DNA of 64,000 nt from Yokenella regensburgei ATCC 49455 (GCF_000735455.1 NZ_JMPS01000071.1:1-64000); one strand, 5' to 3'; numbered from the stretch's first letter, positions 1-10,669 are shown. Numbers and translations: made by a program. Notes: generated by a model from the letters alone, not told the origin.

Positions 1-41
1 CCGCCATCTTTCCCGGAGTTGTCGCCTGGTTTCAGTGCCAT
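1..41 (-). CDS. 5' end of a small conserved protein, cut by the window edge
   Basis: Only the first 13 codons are present. They read MALKPGDNSGKDG from an ATG at 41-39, with a good Shine-Dalgarno (GAGAGG) about six bases upstream on the minus strand. The Lys-Pro-Gly and Gly-Lys-Asp-Gly stretch recalls the small YjzC-like proteins, but that is a recollection from a few residues, not an identification. The gene is divergent from sufA and separated from it by an AT-rich stretch of about 550 bases. Confidence 0.45.
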   Translation of the reverse strand, partial: MALKPGDNSGKDG

Positions 42-532
42 ATAATACCTCTCAATAAATACCACATTTTTTGTGGTGTTAACTTTATATTGTATTATTA
101 GTCCGAAAACAAACTTATATTATTATATATTGATATAGTGAATTGGATTCATATATATTATTGTTTTTATAAATTTAAAAAACTATTAACCAAATTCGAT
201 CTATTATTTATTAGCTAAATGTTTTTCGAGTACTAATATAAACAGAAGGTTCTCTCCTCAAACGACGCTTGTAACCATGCTCTCGCTAACCCCTTGATCT
301 CTCTACCACTCACCGGTTTTGGCATTTTGAGGGATCTATCAGACAAATAGGTATTTTCAATGCATTTTTATCACATCCTGGTTTTACGCCGATAACCTCC
401 GCTAAAGTCATTATTTATCAATCTATTGAACAAAATTCTCCTGTCCTGTTAAGCCCTGTAACAGGGTCTATGCTTAATAAAAGCCACTGAAACAGCCCAT
501 TTGCCGGAAAGCCCCTGCTGGCAAGGGGTTGA
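42..532. other. AT-rich intergenic region upstream of suf
   Basis: No reading frame with a credible start is seen. Bases 60-240 are very AT-rich. E. coli has a small RNA gene (rydB) in the corresponding place, but I could not find a promoter plus terminator hairpin here that would support one. A weak inverted repeat (CCCC, nine-base spacer, GGGG) lies near 512-528, just before the Fur box. Confidence 0.5.
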
Positions 533-551
533 AGTGATAATCATTATCACT
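533..551. promoter_or_regulatory. Fur box in the suf promoter
   Basis: The 19 bases AGTGATAATCATTATCACT form a perfect palindrome around one central base and match the Fur consensus closely. The box starts 64 bases before the sufA ATG and overlaps a possible promoter (-35-like TTGAAG at 529, -10-like TACCAT at 551). In E. coli the suf operon is repressed by Fur with iron and activated by OxyR and apo-IscR under stress; I see the Fur site only. Confidence 0.85.
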
Positions 552-596
552 ACCATAGAGTCATGGCCCTGGTGGCTTCAACACATGAGGTGGACT

Positions 597-974
597 ATGG
601 ATGTACATTCAGGAACCTTCGATCCCAATGACTTTGCCTGGCAAGGACTCAGCCTGACGCCTGAGGCCGCGGCCCACGTCCGCGAGCTGGTGCAAAAAAA
701 TCCCGGCATGCTGGGCATGCGGCTCGGCGTGAAGCAGACCGGGTGCGCCGGTTTTGGCTACGTGCTGGATACGGTCAGTCAACCGAATGACGACGATCTG
801 CTGTTCGAAACCGACGGCGCGAAGCTGTACGTATCGCTGAAAGCGATGCCGTTCATTGATGGTACCGTCGTGGATTATGTCCGCGAGGGGTTAAACCAGT
901 TGTTTAAGTTCCATAACCCGAAAGCACAGCACGAATGTGGCTGTGGCGAAAGTTTTGGGGTGCAGGCGGAGTAA
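597..974 (+). CDS. sufA: SufA, A-type Fe-S cluster carrier
   Basis: A 125-residue HesB/IscA-family protein that accepts Fe-S clusters from the SufBCD scaffold and passes them to apo-proteins in the cytosol. The three cluster-binding cysteines are present: Cys50 (QTGCAGFGY) and Cys114 and Cys116 (ECGCGES), the same positions as in E. coli. An open frame continues upstream to 501, but the ATG at 597 gives the family's normal start (MDVHSGTF) and has GAGG six to ten bases before it. It is the first gene of sufABCDSE, and sufB starts two bases after its stop. The C-terminus is three residues longer than in E. coli (ends QAE). Confidence 0.97.
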   Translation: MDVHSGTFDPNDFAWQGLSLTPEAAAHVRELVQKNPGMLGMRLGVKQTGCAGFGYVLDTVSQPNDDDLLFETDGAKLYVSLKAMPFIDGTVVDYVREGLNQLFKFHNPKAQHECGCGESFGVQAE

Positions 975-976
975 TT

Positions 977-2464
977 ATGTCTCGTAATACTGAAGCAACT
1001 GACGATGTCAAAAGCTGGACCGGCGGTCCACTGAATTATAAAGAAGGGTTCTTTACCCAGCTTAAAACCGACGAGCTGGCCAAAGGCATTAACGAAGAAG
1101 TGGTGCGTGCTATCTCTGCAAAACGTAATGAGCCGGAGTGGATGCTCGAATTTCGCCTGAATGCGTTTCGTGCATGGCAGGAGATGGAGGAGCCGCACTG
1201 GCTGAAGGCGCATTATGACAAACTGAACTATCAGGATTACAGCTATTACTCGGCGCCATCGTGCGGTAACTGCGATGAAACCTGTGCCTCTGAGCCGGGC
1301 GCGGTACAGCAGACCGGAGCAAATACCTTTCTGACCAGTGAGGTCGAGGACGCATTCAATCAGCTGGGGGTTCCGGTCCGTGAAGGGCGAGAAGTGGCAG
1401 TCGATGCCATTTTTGACTCGGTGTCCGTCGCGACCACCTACCGCGAGAAACTGGCGGAGCAGGGGATCATCTTCTGTTCCTTCGGCGAAGCGATCCACGA
1501 TCACCCTGAGCTTGTGAAAAAATATCTTGGCACCGTGGTGCCGGGGAACGACAACTTCTTTGCCGCACTCAACGCGGCGGTTGCTTCAGACGGCACCTTT
1601 ATTTATGTGCCGAAGGGCGTGCGCTGCCCGATGGAGCTCTCAACCTATTTTCGCATCAACGCTGAGAAAACCGGCCAGTTCGAACGCACGATTCTGGTGG
1701 CGGACGAAGGCAGCTATGTGAGCTATATCGAAGGCTGCTCCGCCCCGGTGCGCGACAGCTACCAGCTGCACGCGGCGGTGGTGGAAGTCATCATCCATCG
1801 CGATGCGGAGGTGAAATACTCCACGGTGCAGAACTGGTTCCCGGGCGACAACAATACCGGCGGGATCCTCAACTTCGTCACCAAGCGTGCGCTGTGCGAA
1901 GGCGAGAACAGCAAAATGTCGTGGACCCAGTCGGAGACCGGCTCTGCCATTACCTGGAAATACCCGAGCTGCATCCTGCGCGGGGATAACTCGATTGGTG
2001 AGTTTTTCTCGGTGGCGCTGACCAGCGGGCATCAGCAGGCTGATACCGGTACCAAAATGATCCACATCGGCAAGAACACCCGATCGACCATTATCTCGAA
2101 AGGGATCTCCGCCGGGCACAGCCAGAACAGCTATCGCGGCTTAGTGAAAATCATGCCGACCGCGACCAACGCGCGCAACTTTACCCAGTGCGACTCCATG
2201 CTGATTGGCCCAGACTGCGGGGCGCATACTTTCCCCTACGTCGAGTGTCGCAACAACAGCGCGCAGCTTGAACACGAAGCCACCACGTCGCGGATCGGTG
2301 AAGATCAGCTGTTTTACTGCCTGCAGCGTGGGATCTCAGAAGATGATGCCATCTCGATGATCGTCAACGGCTTCTGTAAGGATGTCTTCTCAGAGCTGCC
2401 GCTGGAATTTGCCGTGGAAGCGCAGAAATTGCTGGCGATAAGCCTTGAACACAGCGTCGGTTAA
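977..2464 (+). CDS. sufB: SufB, Fe-S scaffold subunit
   Basis: A 495-residue subunit of the SufBC2D scaffold, on which iron and the persulfide sulfur delivered by SufE are assembled into a cluster in the cytosol. Cys405 (NFTQCDSM), the residue required for cluster assembly in E. coli SufB, is at the same position. The N-terminal CGNCDETC cysteine cluster near residue 95 is also present. The start is the ATG two bases after the sufA stop; the frame is open further upstream inside sufA, but [14 protein letters not shown] is the known N-terminus. sufC follows after 16 bases. Confidence 0.97.
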   Translation: MSRNTEATDDVKSWTGGPLNYKEGFFTQLKTDELAKGINEEVVRAISAKRNEPEWMLEFRLNAFRAWQEMEEPHWLKAHYDKLNYQDYSYYSAPSCGNCDETCASEPGAVQQTGANTFLTSEVEDAFNQLGVPVREGREVAVDAIFDSVSVATTYREKLAEQGIIFCSFGEAIHDHPELVKKYLGTVVPGNDNFFAALNAAVASDGTFIYVPKGVRCPMELSTYFRINAEKTGQFERTILVADEGSYVSYIEGCSAPVRDSYQLHAAVVEVIIHRDAEVKYSTVQNWFPGDNNTGGILNFVTKRALCEGENSKMSWTQSETGSAITWKYPSCILRGDNSIGEFFSVALTSGHQQADTGTKMIHIGKNTRSTIISKGISAGHSQNSYRGLVKIMPTATNARNFTQCDSMLIGPDCGAHTFPYVECRNNSAQLEHEATTSRIGEDQLFYCLQRGISEDDAISMIVNGFCKDVFSELPLEFAVEAQKLLAISLEHSVG

Positions 2465-2480
2465 GGATTAAGGGAACACT

Positions 2481-3227
2481 ATGTTAAGTATTAAAAATTT
2501 GCAGGTTGCCGTTGAAGATAAAGAGATCCTGCGCGGGCTGAGCCTTGAGGTCCGCCCGGGTGAAGTGCACGCCATCATGGGGCCGAACGGCTCCGGGAAG
2601 AGTACGCTTTCAGCAACGCTTGCCGGGCGCGAAGATTATGAAGTGACCGGTGGAACGGTAGAGTTTCACGGTAAAGATTTACTTGAATTGTCACCGGAAG
2701 ACCGGGCCGGTGAAGGGATCTTCATGGCTTTTCAGTATCCAGTGGAGATCCCAGGCGTCAGCAACCAGTTCTTCCTGCAAACGGCGCTTAACGCGGTGCG
2801 TCAGTATCGGGGCCTGGAGGCGCTCGATCGCTTCGATTTTCAGGATCTGATGGAAGATAAAATCAAACTGCTGAAAATGCCGGAAGATCTGCTGACCCGT
2901 TCGGTGAACGTGGGCTTCTCGGGCGGGGAGAAAAAGCGTAATGATATCCTGCAGATGGCGGTCCTGGAGCCTGAATTGTGCATTCTTGATGAATCCGATT
3001 CCGGGCTGGATATCGACGCGCTGAAGATTGTCGCCGACGGCGTAAACTCTCTGCGTGACGGCAAGCGGTCATTTATTATTGTGACCCACTACCAGCGTAT
3101 TCTCGACTACATCAAACCCGACGTGGTCCACGTTCTGTATCAGGGGCGCATCGTGAAAAGCGGTGACTTTACTCTGGTTAAACAGCTGGAGGAGCAGGGC
3201 TATGGCTGGCTTACCGAACAGCAATAA
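2481..3227 (+). CDS. sufC: SufC, ABC-type ATPase of the Suf scaffold
   Basis: A 248-residue ABC ATPase that works in the cytosol, not in transport: it binds SufB and SufD, and its ATP cycle remodels the scaffold. The Walker A motif GPNGSGKST has its lysine at residue 40. The signature is FSGGEKKR rather than the LSGGQ of transporters, as is typical of SufC. The Walker B region is LCILDESDSGLD. A clear Shine-Dalgarno (AAGGGA) precedes the ATG. Its last 26 bases overlap the start of sufD in another frame, exactly as in E. coli, so the two are translationally coupled. Confidence 0.97.
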   Translation: MLSIKNLQVAVEDKEILRGLSLEVRPGEVHAIMGPNGSGKSTLSATLAGREDYEVTGGTVEFHGKDLLELSPEDRAGEGIFMAFQYPVEIPGVSNQFFLQTALNAVRQYRGLEALDRFDFQDLMEDKIKLLKMPEDLLTRSVNVGFSGGEKKRNDILQMAVLEPELCILDESDSGLDIDALKIVADGVNSLRDGKRSFIIVTHYQRILDYIKPDVVHVLYQGRIVKSGDFTLVKQLEEQGYGWLTEQQ

Positions 3228-4473
3228 CGTGCTGCAACAATGGCATCACCTGTTTGAAGCTGCAGGTATCCCGCGCTCTGAACAGGCGCAGCAGCATTTG
3301 CAACAGTTGCTGCACCTCGGGCTGCCTGGGCGTAAACATGAAGACTGGAAATACACGCCGCTCGATGGGCTGCACAGCGGCAACTTCGTGACGCTGACGC
3401 CTGCGGTTGTTGATGCAGCGCTTCGCGATGCGCTGGCGTTGCCGATTGTTGCCACGCGGCTCGTGTTCGTCGACGGCGAATTTATACCGGCGTTGAGTGA
3501 TGACCTGGCCGACAGTGGTTTTGCGGTCACGGTAAACGATGAGCGACAGTCTCTGCCGGATGCGGTACAGCCGGAAGTGTTTTTACACCTGACGGAAAGC
3601 CTGGCGACGACGGTCACGCATATTCGCGTAGCGCGCAACCAGCGGCCGGTAAAACCGCTGCTGCTGATGCACATCACCCAGGGGCTGGAAGGCGACGACA
3701 TGCCGACGGTGCACTATCGTCACCACCTTGAACTGGCGCAGGGCGCAGAGGCAACGGTGCTGGAGCATTATGTCAGCCTGAACACCAGCCGCCACTTCAC
3801 CGGTTCACGACTGACAATGCAGGTGGCGGATAACGCGCAGCTGCACCACCTCAAGCTCGCGTTTGAAAATCCGCAAAGTTACCACTTTGCCCATAACGAT
3901 ATTCTGTTGGGGCAGGATGCCGCCGCCTTCAGCAGCAGTTTCCTGCTCGGTAGCGGCGTACTGCGCCACAATACCAGCACCCGTCTGAGCGGTGAGAACA
4001 GCACCCTGAGGGTGAATAGCCTGGCAATGCCGGTGAAGAGTGAAGTGTGCGATACACGCACCTGGCTTGAACACGGTAAAGGCTACTGCAACAGCCGCCA
4101 GCTGCATAAAACCATCGTCAGTGATAAAGGGCGGGCGGTGTTTAACGGCATTATTAACGTCGCGCCGCACGCGATTAAAACCGACGGACAGATGACCAAC
4201 AACAATTTGCTGCTCGGCAGGCTGGCGGAAGCTGACAGCAAGCCGCAGCTGGAAATCTATGCCGACGACGTCAAATGCAGCCATGGGGCGACGGTTGGGC
4301 GTATCGACGACGAGCAACTGTTCTACCTGCGCTCGCGTGGGATAGGCCAGCAGGCGGCGCAGCAGATGATTATCTACGCCTTTGCGGCTGAGCTGACCGA
4401 AGTGATTGACGATGAAGCCCTGAAACAGCAAGTGTTGGGCAGGATTGGCGAACGCCTGCCAGGAGGAAAATAA
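3202..4473 (+). CDS. sufD: SufD, Fe-S scaffold subunit
   Basis: A 423-residue SufD subunit, related to SufB, completing the SufBC2D scaffold and needed for iron acquisition. The C-terminal beta-helix carries the [11 protein letters not shown] motif, with the key histidine near residue 361 (His360 in E. coli). The start is taken at MAGLPNSNN within the 3' end of sufC, preceded by GGAGGAGCAGG; an earlier in-frame ATG at 3163 would add 13 residues unlike any SufD. The stop TAA shares one base with the sufS start (TAATG). Confidence 0.96.
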   Translation: MAGLPNSNNVLQQWHHLFEAAGIPRSEQAQQHLQQLLHLGLPGRKHEDWKYTPLDGLHSGNFVTLTPAVVDAALRDALALPIVATRLVFVDGEFIPALSDDLADSGFAVTVNDERQSLPDAVQPEVFLHLTESLATTVTHIRVARNQRPVKPLLLMHITQGLEGDDMPTVHYRHHLELAQGAEATVLEHYVSLNTSRHFTGSRLTMQVADNAQLHHLKLAFENPQSYHFAHNDILLGQDAAAFSSSFLLGSGVLRHNTSTRLSGENSTLRVNSLAMPVKSEVCDTRTWLEHGKGYCNSRQLHKTIVSDKGRAVFNGIINVAPHAIKTDGQMTNNNLLLGRLAEADSKPQLEIYADDVKCSHGATVGRIDDEQLFYLRSRGIGQQAAQQMIIYAFAAELTEVIDDEALKQQVLGRIGERLPGGK

Positions 4474-5693
4474 TGACATTCTCGGTGGATAAGGTGCGGG
4501 CAGATTTTCCGGTACTTGCCCGGGAAGTCAACGGCCAGCCGCTGGCCTATCTCGATAGTGCCGCCAGCGCGCAGAAACCCGAGCAGGTGATTAGCGCAGA
4601 GGCCGAGTTTTACCGCCACGGATATGCAGCCGTGCACCGGGGGATCCACACCCTTAGTGCCGAAGCCACGACGCGCATGGAAGAAGTCCGCCAGCAGGCG
4701 GCCACGTTCCTGCACGCCGGTTCGGCGGAAGAAATTGTCTTTGTCCGGGGGACCACCGAAGGGATAAACCTGGTGGCGAACAGCTGGGGGGCCAGCAATG
4801 TAGGTGCGGGTGACAACATCATCATCAGCCAGATGGAGCATCACGCCAATATCGTGCCGTGGCAAATGCTCTGTGCGCGCATCGGGGCCGAGCTGCGGGT
4901 CATCCCGCTTACGCCGGACGGCACGCTACAGCCTGATGCGTTACAGGGGCTTCTGGATGAACGCACGAAGCTGGTGGCAATAACCCAGGTATCCAACGTG
5001 CTGGGCACCCAGAACCCGCTGCTGGAAATGATTGCTCTTGCTCACCAGCATGGGGCTAAAGTGCTGGTGGATGGCGCACAGGCGGTGATGCACCACCCGG
5101 TAGACGTGCAGCAGCTGGATTGCGATTTTTACGTCTTCTCCGGCCACAAGCTGTATGGCCCGACCGGGATAGGTGTGCTGTATGCCAAAGAGGCTATTCT
5201 GCAGGAGATGCCGCCGTGGGAAGGTGGTGGTTCGATGATTGCCACGGTCAGCCTCACCGAAGGTACCACCTGGGCGAAAGCGCCGTGGCGCTTTGAGGCT
5301 GGTACGCCGAACACGGGCGGGATTATCGGGCTTGGCGCCGCGCTGACCTACGTAAGCGCGCTGGGGCTGGAGACAATTGCTGAATATGAACAAACCCTGA
5401 TGCACTATGCGCTCGGTGAGCTGACCAGCGTTCCCGATCTGACGTTGTACGGCCCGGACGACAGGCTGGGAGTGATTGCCTTTAATCTCGGCAAACATCA
5501 TGCCTTTGATGTCGGGAGCTTCCTCGATAACTACGGGATTGCGATCCGCACCGGACACCACTGCGCCATGCCGCTGATGGCATTCTATGGCGTACCGGCG
5601 ATGTGCCGGGCGTCGCTTGCGATGTATAACACCTACGAAGAGGTGGACAGGCTGGTCGCAGGGCTCAAGCGTATCCACCGTTTACTGGGCTAG
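4473..5693 (+). CDS. sufS: SufS, cysteine desulfurase
   Basis: A 406-residue group II PLP-dependent cysteine desulfurase. It takes sulfur from L-cysteine as an enzyme-bound persulfide and hands it to SufE. The PLP lysine is Lys226 (FSGHKLYGP) and the persulfide cysteine is Cys364 (RTGHHCAMP), both at E. coli positions. His123 stacks on the cofactor ([10 protein letters not shown]). The start codon overlaps the sufD stop by one base, with AGGAGG in front. Confidence 0.97.
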   Translation: MTFSVDKVRADFPVLAREVNGQPLAYLDSAASAQKPEQVISAEAEFYRHGYAAVHRGIHTLSAEATTRMEEVRQQAATFLHAGSAEEIVFVRGTTEGINLVANSWGASNVGAGDNIIISQMEHHANIVPWQMLCARIGAELRVIPLTPDGTLQPDALQGLLDERTKLVAITQVSNVLGTQNPLLEMIALAHQHGAKVLVDGAQAVMHHPVDVQQLDCDFYVFSGHKLYGPTGIGVLYAKEAILQEMPPWEGGGSMIATVSLTEGTTWAKAPWRFEAGTPNTGGIIGLGAALTYVSALGLETIAEYEQTLMHYALGELTSVPDLTLYGPDDRLGVIAFNLGKHHAFDVGSFLDNYGIAIRTGHHCAMPLMAFYGVPAMCRASLAMYNTYEEVDRLVAGLKRIHRLLG

Positions 5694-5705
5694 CAGGGAG
5701 ACAAA

Positions 5706-6122
5706 ATGGCTGTTTTACCCGACAGAGATAAGCTTCTGCGTAATTTTTTGCGCTGCACCAACTGGGAAGAAAAGTATCTCTATATGATTGAACTGGGGCA
5801 GCGCCTTGAGCCGCTGAGCCCGGCTGAACATAGCGCAGAGAATATTATTCAGGGCTGCCAGAGCCAGGTGTGGATTGTGATGGAGCAGGGAGAAGATGGC
5901 ATCATGACCCTGCGCGGCGACAGCGATGCCGCGATAGTTAAAGGGCTTATCGCTATCGTGTTCATTCTCTATCATCAGATGACTGCAAAAGACATTGTCG
6001 CCTTTGACGTGCGCCCGTGGTTTGAAAAAATGTCCCTGACGCAGCATCTCACGCCCTCGCGTTCGCAGGGGCTTGAAGCAATGATCCGCGCAATTCGTAC
6101 TAAAGCGGATTTTTACAGCTAA
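5706..6122 (+). CDS. sufE: SufE, sulfur acceptor
   Basis: A 138-residue protein that takes the persulfide from SufS, stimulates the desulfurase and carries sulfur to SufB. The acceptor is Cys51 ([10 protein letters not shown]), the E. coli position. It begins 12 bases after sufS with AGGGAG before the ATG. It is the last gene of the operon. I saw no strong intrinsic terminator between it and ldtE: the spacer of 97 bases contains only a GC-rich GCGGGG...CCCCGC repeat near 6148-6169. Confidence 0.97.
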   Translation: MAVLPDRDKLLRNFLRCTNWEEKYLYMIELGQRLEPLSPAEHSAENIIQGCQSQVWIVMEQGEDGIMTLRGDSDAAIVKGLIAIVFILYHQMTAKDIVAFDVRPWFEKMSLTQHLTPSRSQGLEAMIRAIRTKADFYS

Positions 6123-6219
6123 ACTTATATCGCTATGCTCCTGTTTTGCGGGGTGGTTTTTCGCCCCGCGGGTCTTTCAGCTTTCTGGCCGCTTGCCAGT
6201 GAATACAGGAATCAAAACG

Positions 6220-7224
6220 ATGATAAGAGCGTCTTTCAGTACACTAACACTTATAGGCGCCCTGAGCGCCTTCTCCTCCGCCTGGGCGCTGGATTACCCC
6301 TTGCCGCCTGCGGGCAGCCGTCTCATTGGACACAATCAAACCTACACCGTACAGGAGGGGGATAAAAACCTGCAGGCTATTGCCCGACGCTTTGATACCG
6401 GGGCGATGCTGATCCTCGAAGCCAACAACACGATTGCGCCCGTGCCTAAGGCGGGCACTACCGTCACCATTCCCACCCAGTTACTGTTACCGGATGCTCC
6501 ACGCGAGGGGATTATCGTGAACCTTGCTGAACTGCGGCTCTATTACTTCCCGCCGGGTGAAAACATCGTTCAGGTGTTCCCGATCGGTATCGGCCTGCAG
6601 GGGCTGGAAACGCCGGTGATGGAGACGCGGGTCGGGCAAAAAATCCCGAATCCAACCTGGACGCCGACGCCGGGGATCCGCAAACGCTCGCTGGAGAAAG
6701 GGATAAACCTGCCCCCTGTGGTGCCAGCAGGGCCAAATAACCCCCTGGGACGCTTTGCACTGCGTCTGGCGCACGGCAATGGCGAATACCTCATCCATGG
6801 CACCAGCGCGCCGGACAGCGTCGGTCTGCGCGTTAGTTCGGGCTGCATCCGCATGAATGCCCCGGATATCCAGGCATTGTTTTCACAGGTGCGCACCGGA
6901 ACGCCGGTGAGGGTGATTAATGAACCGGTGAAATACTCGGTTGAGCCTGACGGTAAACGCTATGTCGAAGTGCACCGTCCGTTGTCGCCGGAAGAGGAAC
7001 AGAACGTGCAGACAATGCCGTATGTCCTTCCTGCCGGGTTTACCGCGTTTAAAGAGAGTAAAGCGGTAGATCATGCGCTGGTAGAAAAAGCGCTGTACCG
7101 TCGTGCCGGGTATCCGGTGGTGGTCTCCACAGGGCAGTCGCCGGTAGCCAGTAACGGCTCAGTTGAGTCGGCGCAGAATGTCTCGCCGGTGAATAGTGCT
7201 GAAGGACGCGCAATGCAGGAGTGA
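6220..7224 (+). CDS. ldtE: LdtE, L,D-transpeptidase
   Basis: A 334-residue periplasmic transpeptidase of the YkuD family (formerly ynhG) that makes 3-3 (mDAP-mDAP) crosslinks in peptidoglycan. A signal peptide ends near residue 24 (AWALDYP). A LysM peptidoglycan-binding domain follows (about 38-85). The YkuD domain (about 95-235) carries the catalytic motif [10 protein letters not shown]...SSGCIRMN with its cysteine. The start is MIRASFS, preceded by CAGGAATC; the in-frame ATG nine codons earlier gives a poorer signal peptide. Neighbouring lpp encodes the lipoprotein that related transpeptidases attach to the wall. Confidence 0.95.
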   Translation: MIRASFSTLTLIGALSAFSSAWALDYPLPPAGSRLIGHNQTYTVQEGDKNLQAIARRFDTGAMLILEANNTIAPVPKAGTTVTIPTQLLLPDAPREGIIVNLAELRLYYFPPGENIVQVFPIGIGLQGLETPVMETRVGQKIPNPTWTPTPGIRKRSLEKGINLPPVVPAGPNNPLGRFALRLAHGNGEYLIHGTSAPDSVGLRVSSGCIRMNAPDIQALFSQVRTGTPVRVINEPVKYSVEPDGKRYVEVHRPLSPEEEQNVQTMPYVLPAGFTAFKESKAVDHALVEKALYRRAGYPVVVSTGQSPVASNGSVESAQNVSPVNSAEGRAMQE

Positions 7225-7244
7225 GGGGAGCGAGATTCGGGGCA

Positions 7245-7272
7245 AAAAAAATGGCGCACAATGTGCGCCATT
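7245..7272 (-). terminator. Intrinsic terminator of lpp
   Basis: Read on the minus strand, AATGGCGCACAT pairs with a following TGTGCGCCATT and runs straight into eight U residues. It lies 17 bases beyond the lpp stop and is the expected strong terminator of that abundant transcript. It is also 27 bases after ldtE on the other strand. Confidence 0.9.
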
Positions 7273-7289
7273 CTATTACACAGGTACTA

Positions 7290-7538
<249 letters not shown>

Positions 7539-7571
7539 CTAGATTGAGTTAATCTCCATGTAGCGTTACAA

Positions 7572-7600
7572 GTATTACACAAACTTTTTTAGGATGAGAA
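7572..7600 (-). promoter_or_regulatory. lpp promoter
   Basis: On the minus strand TTCTCA (-35, 7600-7595), a 17-base AT-rich spacer and TAATAC (-10, 7577-7572) match the well-known E. coli lpp promoter almost base for base. The downstream leader, including the GAGGG ribosome site, is also conserved. Confidence 0.85.
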
Positions 7601-7783
7601 TATTTTTTTAATGCGAATGCACTTATTTTTGATCGTTCGCTCAAAGAAACACCGACTCTGAGAAAAACGTGCAAAAAACTGTGTTAAAACAGGACGCTTC
7701 CATCGGATTCATCTTAGATAATCCGCGCTTAAATAGTAAAATCCGATTTGATTTTTTATTGATAGTGACTATCAGTGGGAATA

Positions 7784-7810
7784 AAAAAGGCGCTCCGGAG
7801 AGCGCCTTTT
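7784..7810 (-). terminator. Intrinsic terminator of pykF
   Basis: AAGGCGCTC and GAGCGCCTT form a nine-base stem with a four-base loop. On the minus strand it is followed by a run of six U. It lies 27 bases beyond the pykF stop. Confidence 0.9.
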
Positions 7811-7836
7811 AAACAAACCAATTAGTTTGTGTATTA

Positions 7837-9258
7837 TTACAGGACGTGAACAGAGGCGGTATTGGTGGTTCCGCTCGGTACCAGCGCACCAGAAACCATC
7901 ACGACAACGTCGCCTTTTTGTGCCAGACCACGCTCAACCAGCTGCAGTGCCACTTCTTTACCCAGGCGGTAGAAATCGTCGGTAGAAGCGATTTCTTTCA
8001 CCAGGTGAGGAATAACGCCTTTGCTCAGCACCAGCTGACGGGCAGTTACTTCGTTGGTGGTCAGCGCGAGGATGGTTGCATCCGGGAAGTATTTACGGAT
8101 AGCGCGTGCAGATTTACCGCCCTGGGTGGCAACCACGATCAGCGGTGCTTCCAGTTTCTCAGCGGTTTCAACGGCACCACGGCATACGGCTTCAGTGATA
8201 CGCAGTTTACGGCTGTCGTTGTTGTAGTCCAGACGGCTGGTCATCACGCGGTCAGTACGCTCACAGATGGTCGCCATGATGGTGACCGCTTCCAGCGGGT
8301 ATTTACCCTTAGCAGATTCACCAGACAGCATAACAGCATCGGTACCGTCGAGGATGGCGTTTGCAACGTCGCCGGCTTCAGCGCGGGTCGGACGCGGGTT
8401 CTTGATCATGGAATCCAGCATCTGGGTCGCGGTGATAACGACTTTGCGCGCGCGGACGCATTTTTCGATGATCATTTTCTGGGCGAAGATAACTTCTTCA
8501 ACCGGGATCTCAACGCCCATGTCGCCACGAGCAACCATGATGCCGTCAGAGGCTTCGAGGATTTCGTCGAAGTTGTTCAGGCCTTCCTGGTTTTCGATTT
8601 TGGAGATGATCTGGATGTTCTCGCCGCCGTGAGCTTTCAGGTGCTCACGGATTTCCAGCACGTCAGAGCGCTTACGGATGAAGGACGCCGCAACGAAGTC
8701 AACGCCTTGCTCACAGCCGAAGATCAGGTCCTGTTTGTCTTTCTCAGCCAGCGCCGGCAGGGCAATAGAAACGCCCGGCAGGTTAACGCCTTTGTTTTCG
8801 CCGAGGTCGCCGTTGTTCAGGACTTTACAGATAACTTTGTTACCTTCAATCGCGGTGACTTCCATACCGATCAGGCCATCATCAACCAGAACGGTGTTGC
8901 CCACTTTCAGGTCAGAAGGGAAGCCTTCGTAGGTAACGGCAACGATTTCGCTGTTACCAACAACGGATTTGTCGGTAGTGAAGGTGAAGGTCTGGCCTGC
9001 TTTCAGGGAGACGTCATTACCGCCTTCCAGCTTGATGGTACGGATTTCCGGACCTTTAGTGTCCAGCAGAATCGCCGCTTTTTTACCGGTTTTGCTCATC
9101 ACGTTGCGCAGGTTTTTGATGCGCTGACCGTGTTCAGCATAGTCGCCGTGAGAGAAGTTCAGACGCATGACGTTCATCCCTGCGTCCAGCATTTTGGTCA
9201 ACATCTCTTCGGATTCGGTTTTCGGTCCGATGGTGCAAACAATTTTGGTCTTTTTCAT
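7837..9258 (-). CDS. pykF: PykF, pyruvate kinase I
   Basis: A 473-residue cytosolic enzyme that makes pyruvate and ATP from phosphoenolpyruvate and ADP at the end of glycolysis; the enteric type I enzyme is activated by fructose-1,6-bisphosphate. The pyruvate kinase active-site signature [10 protein letters not shown] is present, followed by [11 protein letters not shown]. The C-terminal effector-binding domain ends in [12 protein letters not shown]. The start is [13 protein letters not shown]; an in-frame upstream codon at 9306 would add a non-homologous leader. It is three residues longer than E. coli PykF because LVERGL replaces SGL around residue 447. Confidence 0.97.
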   Translation of the reverse strand: MKKTKIVCTIGPKTESEEMLTKMLDAGMNVMRLNFSHGDYAEHGQRIKNLRNVMSKTGKKAAILLDTKGPEIRTIKLEGGNDVSLKAGQTFTFTTDKSVVGNSEIVAVTYEGFPSDLKVGNTVLVDDGLIGMEVTAIEGNKVICKVLNNGDLGENKGVNLPGVSIALPALAEKDKQDLIFGCEQGVDFVAASFIRKRSDVLEIREHLKAHGGENIQIISKIENQEGLNNFDEILEASDGIMVARGDMGVEIPVEEVIFAQKMIIEKCVRARKVVITATQMLDSMIKNPRPTRAEAGDVANAILDGTDAVMLSGESAKGKYPLEAVTIMATICERTDRVMTSRLDYNNDSRKLRITEAVCRGAVETAEKLEAPLIVVATQGGKSARAIRKYFPDATILALTTNEVTARQLVLSKGVIPHLVKEIASTDDFYRLGKEVALQLVERGLAQKGDVVVMVSGALVPSGTTNTASVHVL

Positions 9259-9718
9259 GACAGTCTTAGTCTTTAAGTTGGGAAGGATATGGAAATCTCG
9301 GTCCATGGGCGTGCTGCCATGGAGTTAAACCTGTAGTGCGAAAGTTCAGATGCCACGACCTAAGGATAGGTGACATCAAAAAAGCGTGCAGAGGAAAGTG
9401 TGCTGGTGGTTCAGCCCAGCAAAGGAGGCGATTTTTTAAGCGTTGAAGTGTGCAATCCAATGCGCTGAAACCATTCAATAAATAAACGAAGCGCATTATA
9501 CGATGTTACGAGTAAAAAAGAAAATGAAAACGCTGTTTCAAAACGTCAATAGGTTTAATAACAAATTAAAAACCATTTGCCTGCTGCCCGATAACCGTTT
9601 GCCGCTTTTAAACTGAAATTAACGCGTCATTCCGCCCAATGACTCGGTTGTTATTTGATATATATAAATTTTTTATCAATAATAATCCTATGAATAACGT
9701 CGCAGCGGAGCGTGAGTG
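9259..9718. promoter_or_regulatory. pykF leader and promoter region
   Basis: No gene is seen in these 460 bases between divergent pykF and fumD. They hold the long pykF leader, a Cra-like site at 9464-9477 and an AT-rich stretch (9520-9700) that should carry the fumD promoter. Confidence 0.6.
9464..9477. promoter_or_regulatory. Cra (FruR)-like operator
   Basis: GCTGAAACCATTCA fits the Cra half-palindrome consensus TGAAnCnnTTCA. In E. coli Cra represses pykF from a site upstream of the gene, so place and sequence agree. Binding is inferred. Confidence 0.7.
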
Positions 9719-9931
9719 ATGGGGAATCAGGCAAAAGAAGACGCCCTTTACCAGGAAATGTGTCGGGTCGTGGGAAAAGTGGTGCTGGAGATGCGCGATT
9801 TGGGACAGGAACCCAAGCATATCGTGATAGCCGGGGTGCTCAGAACCTCGCTCGCCAACCGCAAAATCAAACGCAGTGCGCTTACCGAGCAGGCGATGGT
9901 CGAAGTGGTTAAGGCGCTGGCGGGGGAATAA
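9719..9931 (+). CDS. fumD: FumD, small fumarase-like protein
   Basis: A 70-residue protein matching E. coli FumD (YdhZ), reported to have fumarase activity. The conserved block CRVVGKVVLEMRDLGQEP is at residues 14-31 and HIVIAGVLRTSLANRKIKR follows. The start is the ATG at 9719 with CGGAGCG upstream. Its TAA stop is immediately followed by the ATG of the next gene in the same frame. In E. coli fumD is next to ydhYVWXUT; here those genes are absent and a transport island follows. Confidence 0.9.
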   Translation: MGNQAKEDALYQEMCRVVGKVVLEMRDLGQEPKHIVIAGVLRTSLANRKIKRSALTEQAMVEVVKALAGE

Positions 9932-10669
9932 ATGACCGCCTCGTTGACCCTTTTCGCTGCAGGCAGCCTGCGACGTGCGCTGGTGCCGCTGCTGGAGACC
10001 TTTCAACAACAAACCGGAATACGCGTGGAGGCCCACTTTGGCCCGGCCGGTCTTCTGCGTGAACGTATCGAGGCCGGAGAGCGCTGTAGTTTGTTCGCCT
10101 CTGCTAACACGGCGCACCCACAGGCGCTACTGGCGGCCGGGAGTGCAACAACAGTGCACTCGTTTGCTGCCAACCATCTCACCCTCACCGTCAGAAACAC
10201 GCCCGACACGGCAAATGCCGACTGGCTGAGCCTGTTGCGCAACACATCGTTACGGGCGGGCACCTCCACGCCGGGCTGCGATCCTTCCGGCGATTACACC
10301 TGGCAACTGTTCGACAACATTGAGGCTCTGGTGCCTGGGCTTGGCGACGCGTTGAAGAAAAGGGCGCAAAAAGTGGTGGGTGGGCGTGACAGTGTCACAG
10401 TTCCGGAAGGCGAAATCGCCAGCGCGTGGTTGATTCGCCAGAACCTTGTGGATCTGTTTATCGGTTATGCGCATTACGCGCAGGCGCTTGCCGGGCAAAA
10501 AGAGGTGCGCGTAGTGGCTATTCCTCCGGCTTACAATCCGCGTTGTGAATACCAACTGGCAGTGCTGGATGATGCGCCTGAGGTGCGTCAGCTTGTCGCG
10601 TTTATTACCGGGCCTGAGGGGCAAGCCCGGCTGCGGGAGGTGGGTTTTCTACCGCTCAATGGCGAATAA
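9932..10669 (+). CDS. ModA-like oxyanion-binding protein without a signal peptide
   Basis: A 245-residue protein with the periplasmic-binding fold of molybdate-binding ModA. FAAGSLRRAL near residue 8 matches the FAAASL opening of mature ModA, and GPAGLLRERIEAGERCSLFASA matches its ligand loop. The C-terminal ITGPEGQARLREVGF is also ModA-like. ModA is normally exported, but here the homology begins at residue 6, and the only upstream sequence in frame is the fumD stop codon, so no longer start exists. It should therefore be cytoplasmic, possibly as a ligand sensor or carrier; that is inference. Its last 21 bases overlap the convergent ATPase gene. Confidence 0.75.
   Translation: MTASLTLFAAGSLRRALVPLLETFQQQTGIRVEAHFGPAGLLRERIEAGERCSLFASANTAHPQALLAAGSATTVHSFAANHLTLTVRNTPDTANADWLSLLRNTSLRAGTSTPGCDPSGDYTWQLFDNIEALVPGLGDALKKRAQKVVGGRDSVTVPEGEIASAWLIRQNLVDLFIGYAHYAQALAGQKEVRVVAIPPAYNPRCEYQLAVLDDAPEVRQLVAFITGPEGQARLREVGFLPLNGE

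Noticed and set aside
42..532. A homologue of the small RNA rydB upstream of sufA
   Set aside because: Position suggested it, but no promoter plus terminator hairpin could be seen, and I could not match the sequence with confidence.
501..596. A 32-residue N-terminal extension of SufA
   Set aside because: It would cover the Fur box and promoter and has no similarity to SufA. The ATG at 597 has a ribosome site and the expected N-terminus.
7846..9276. A 476-codon open frame on the plus strand opposite pykF
   Set aside because: It lies exactly antisense to pyruvate kinase and arises from the third-position GC bias of a highly expressed gene. It has no ribosome site, domain or conserved motif.
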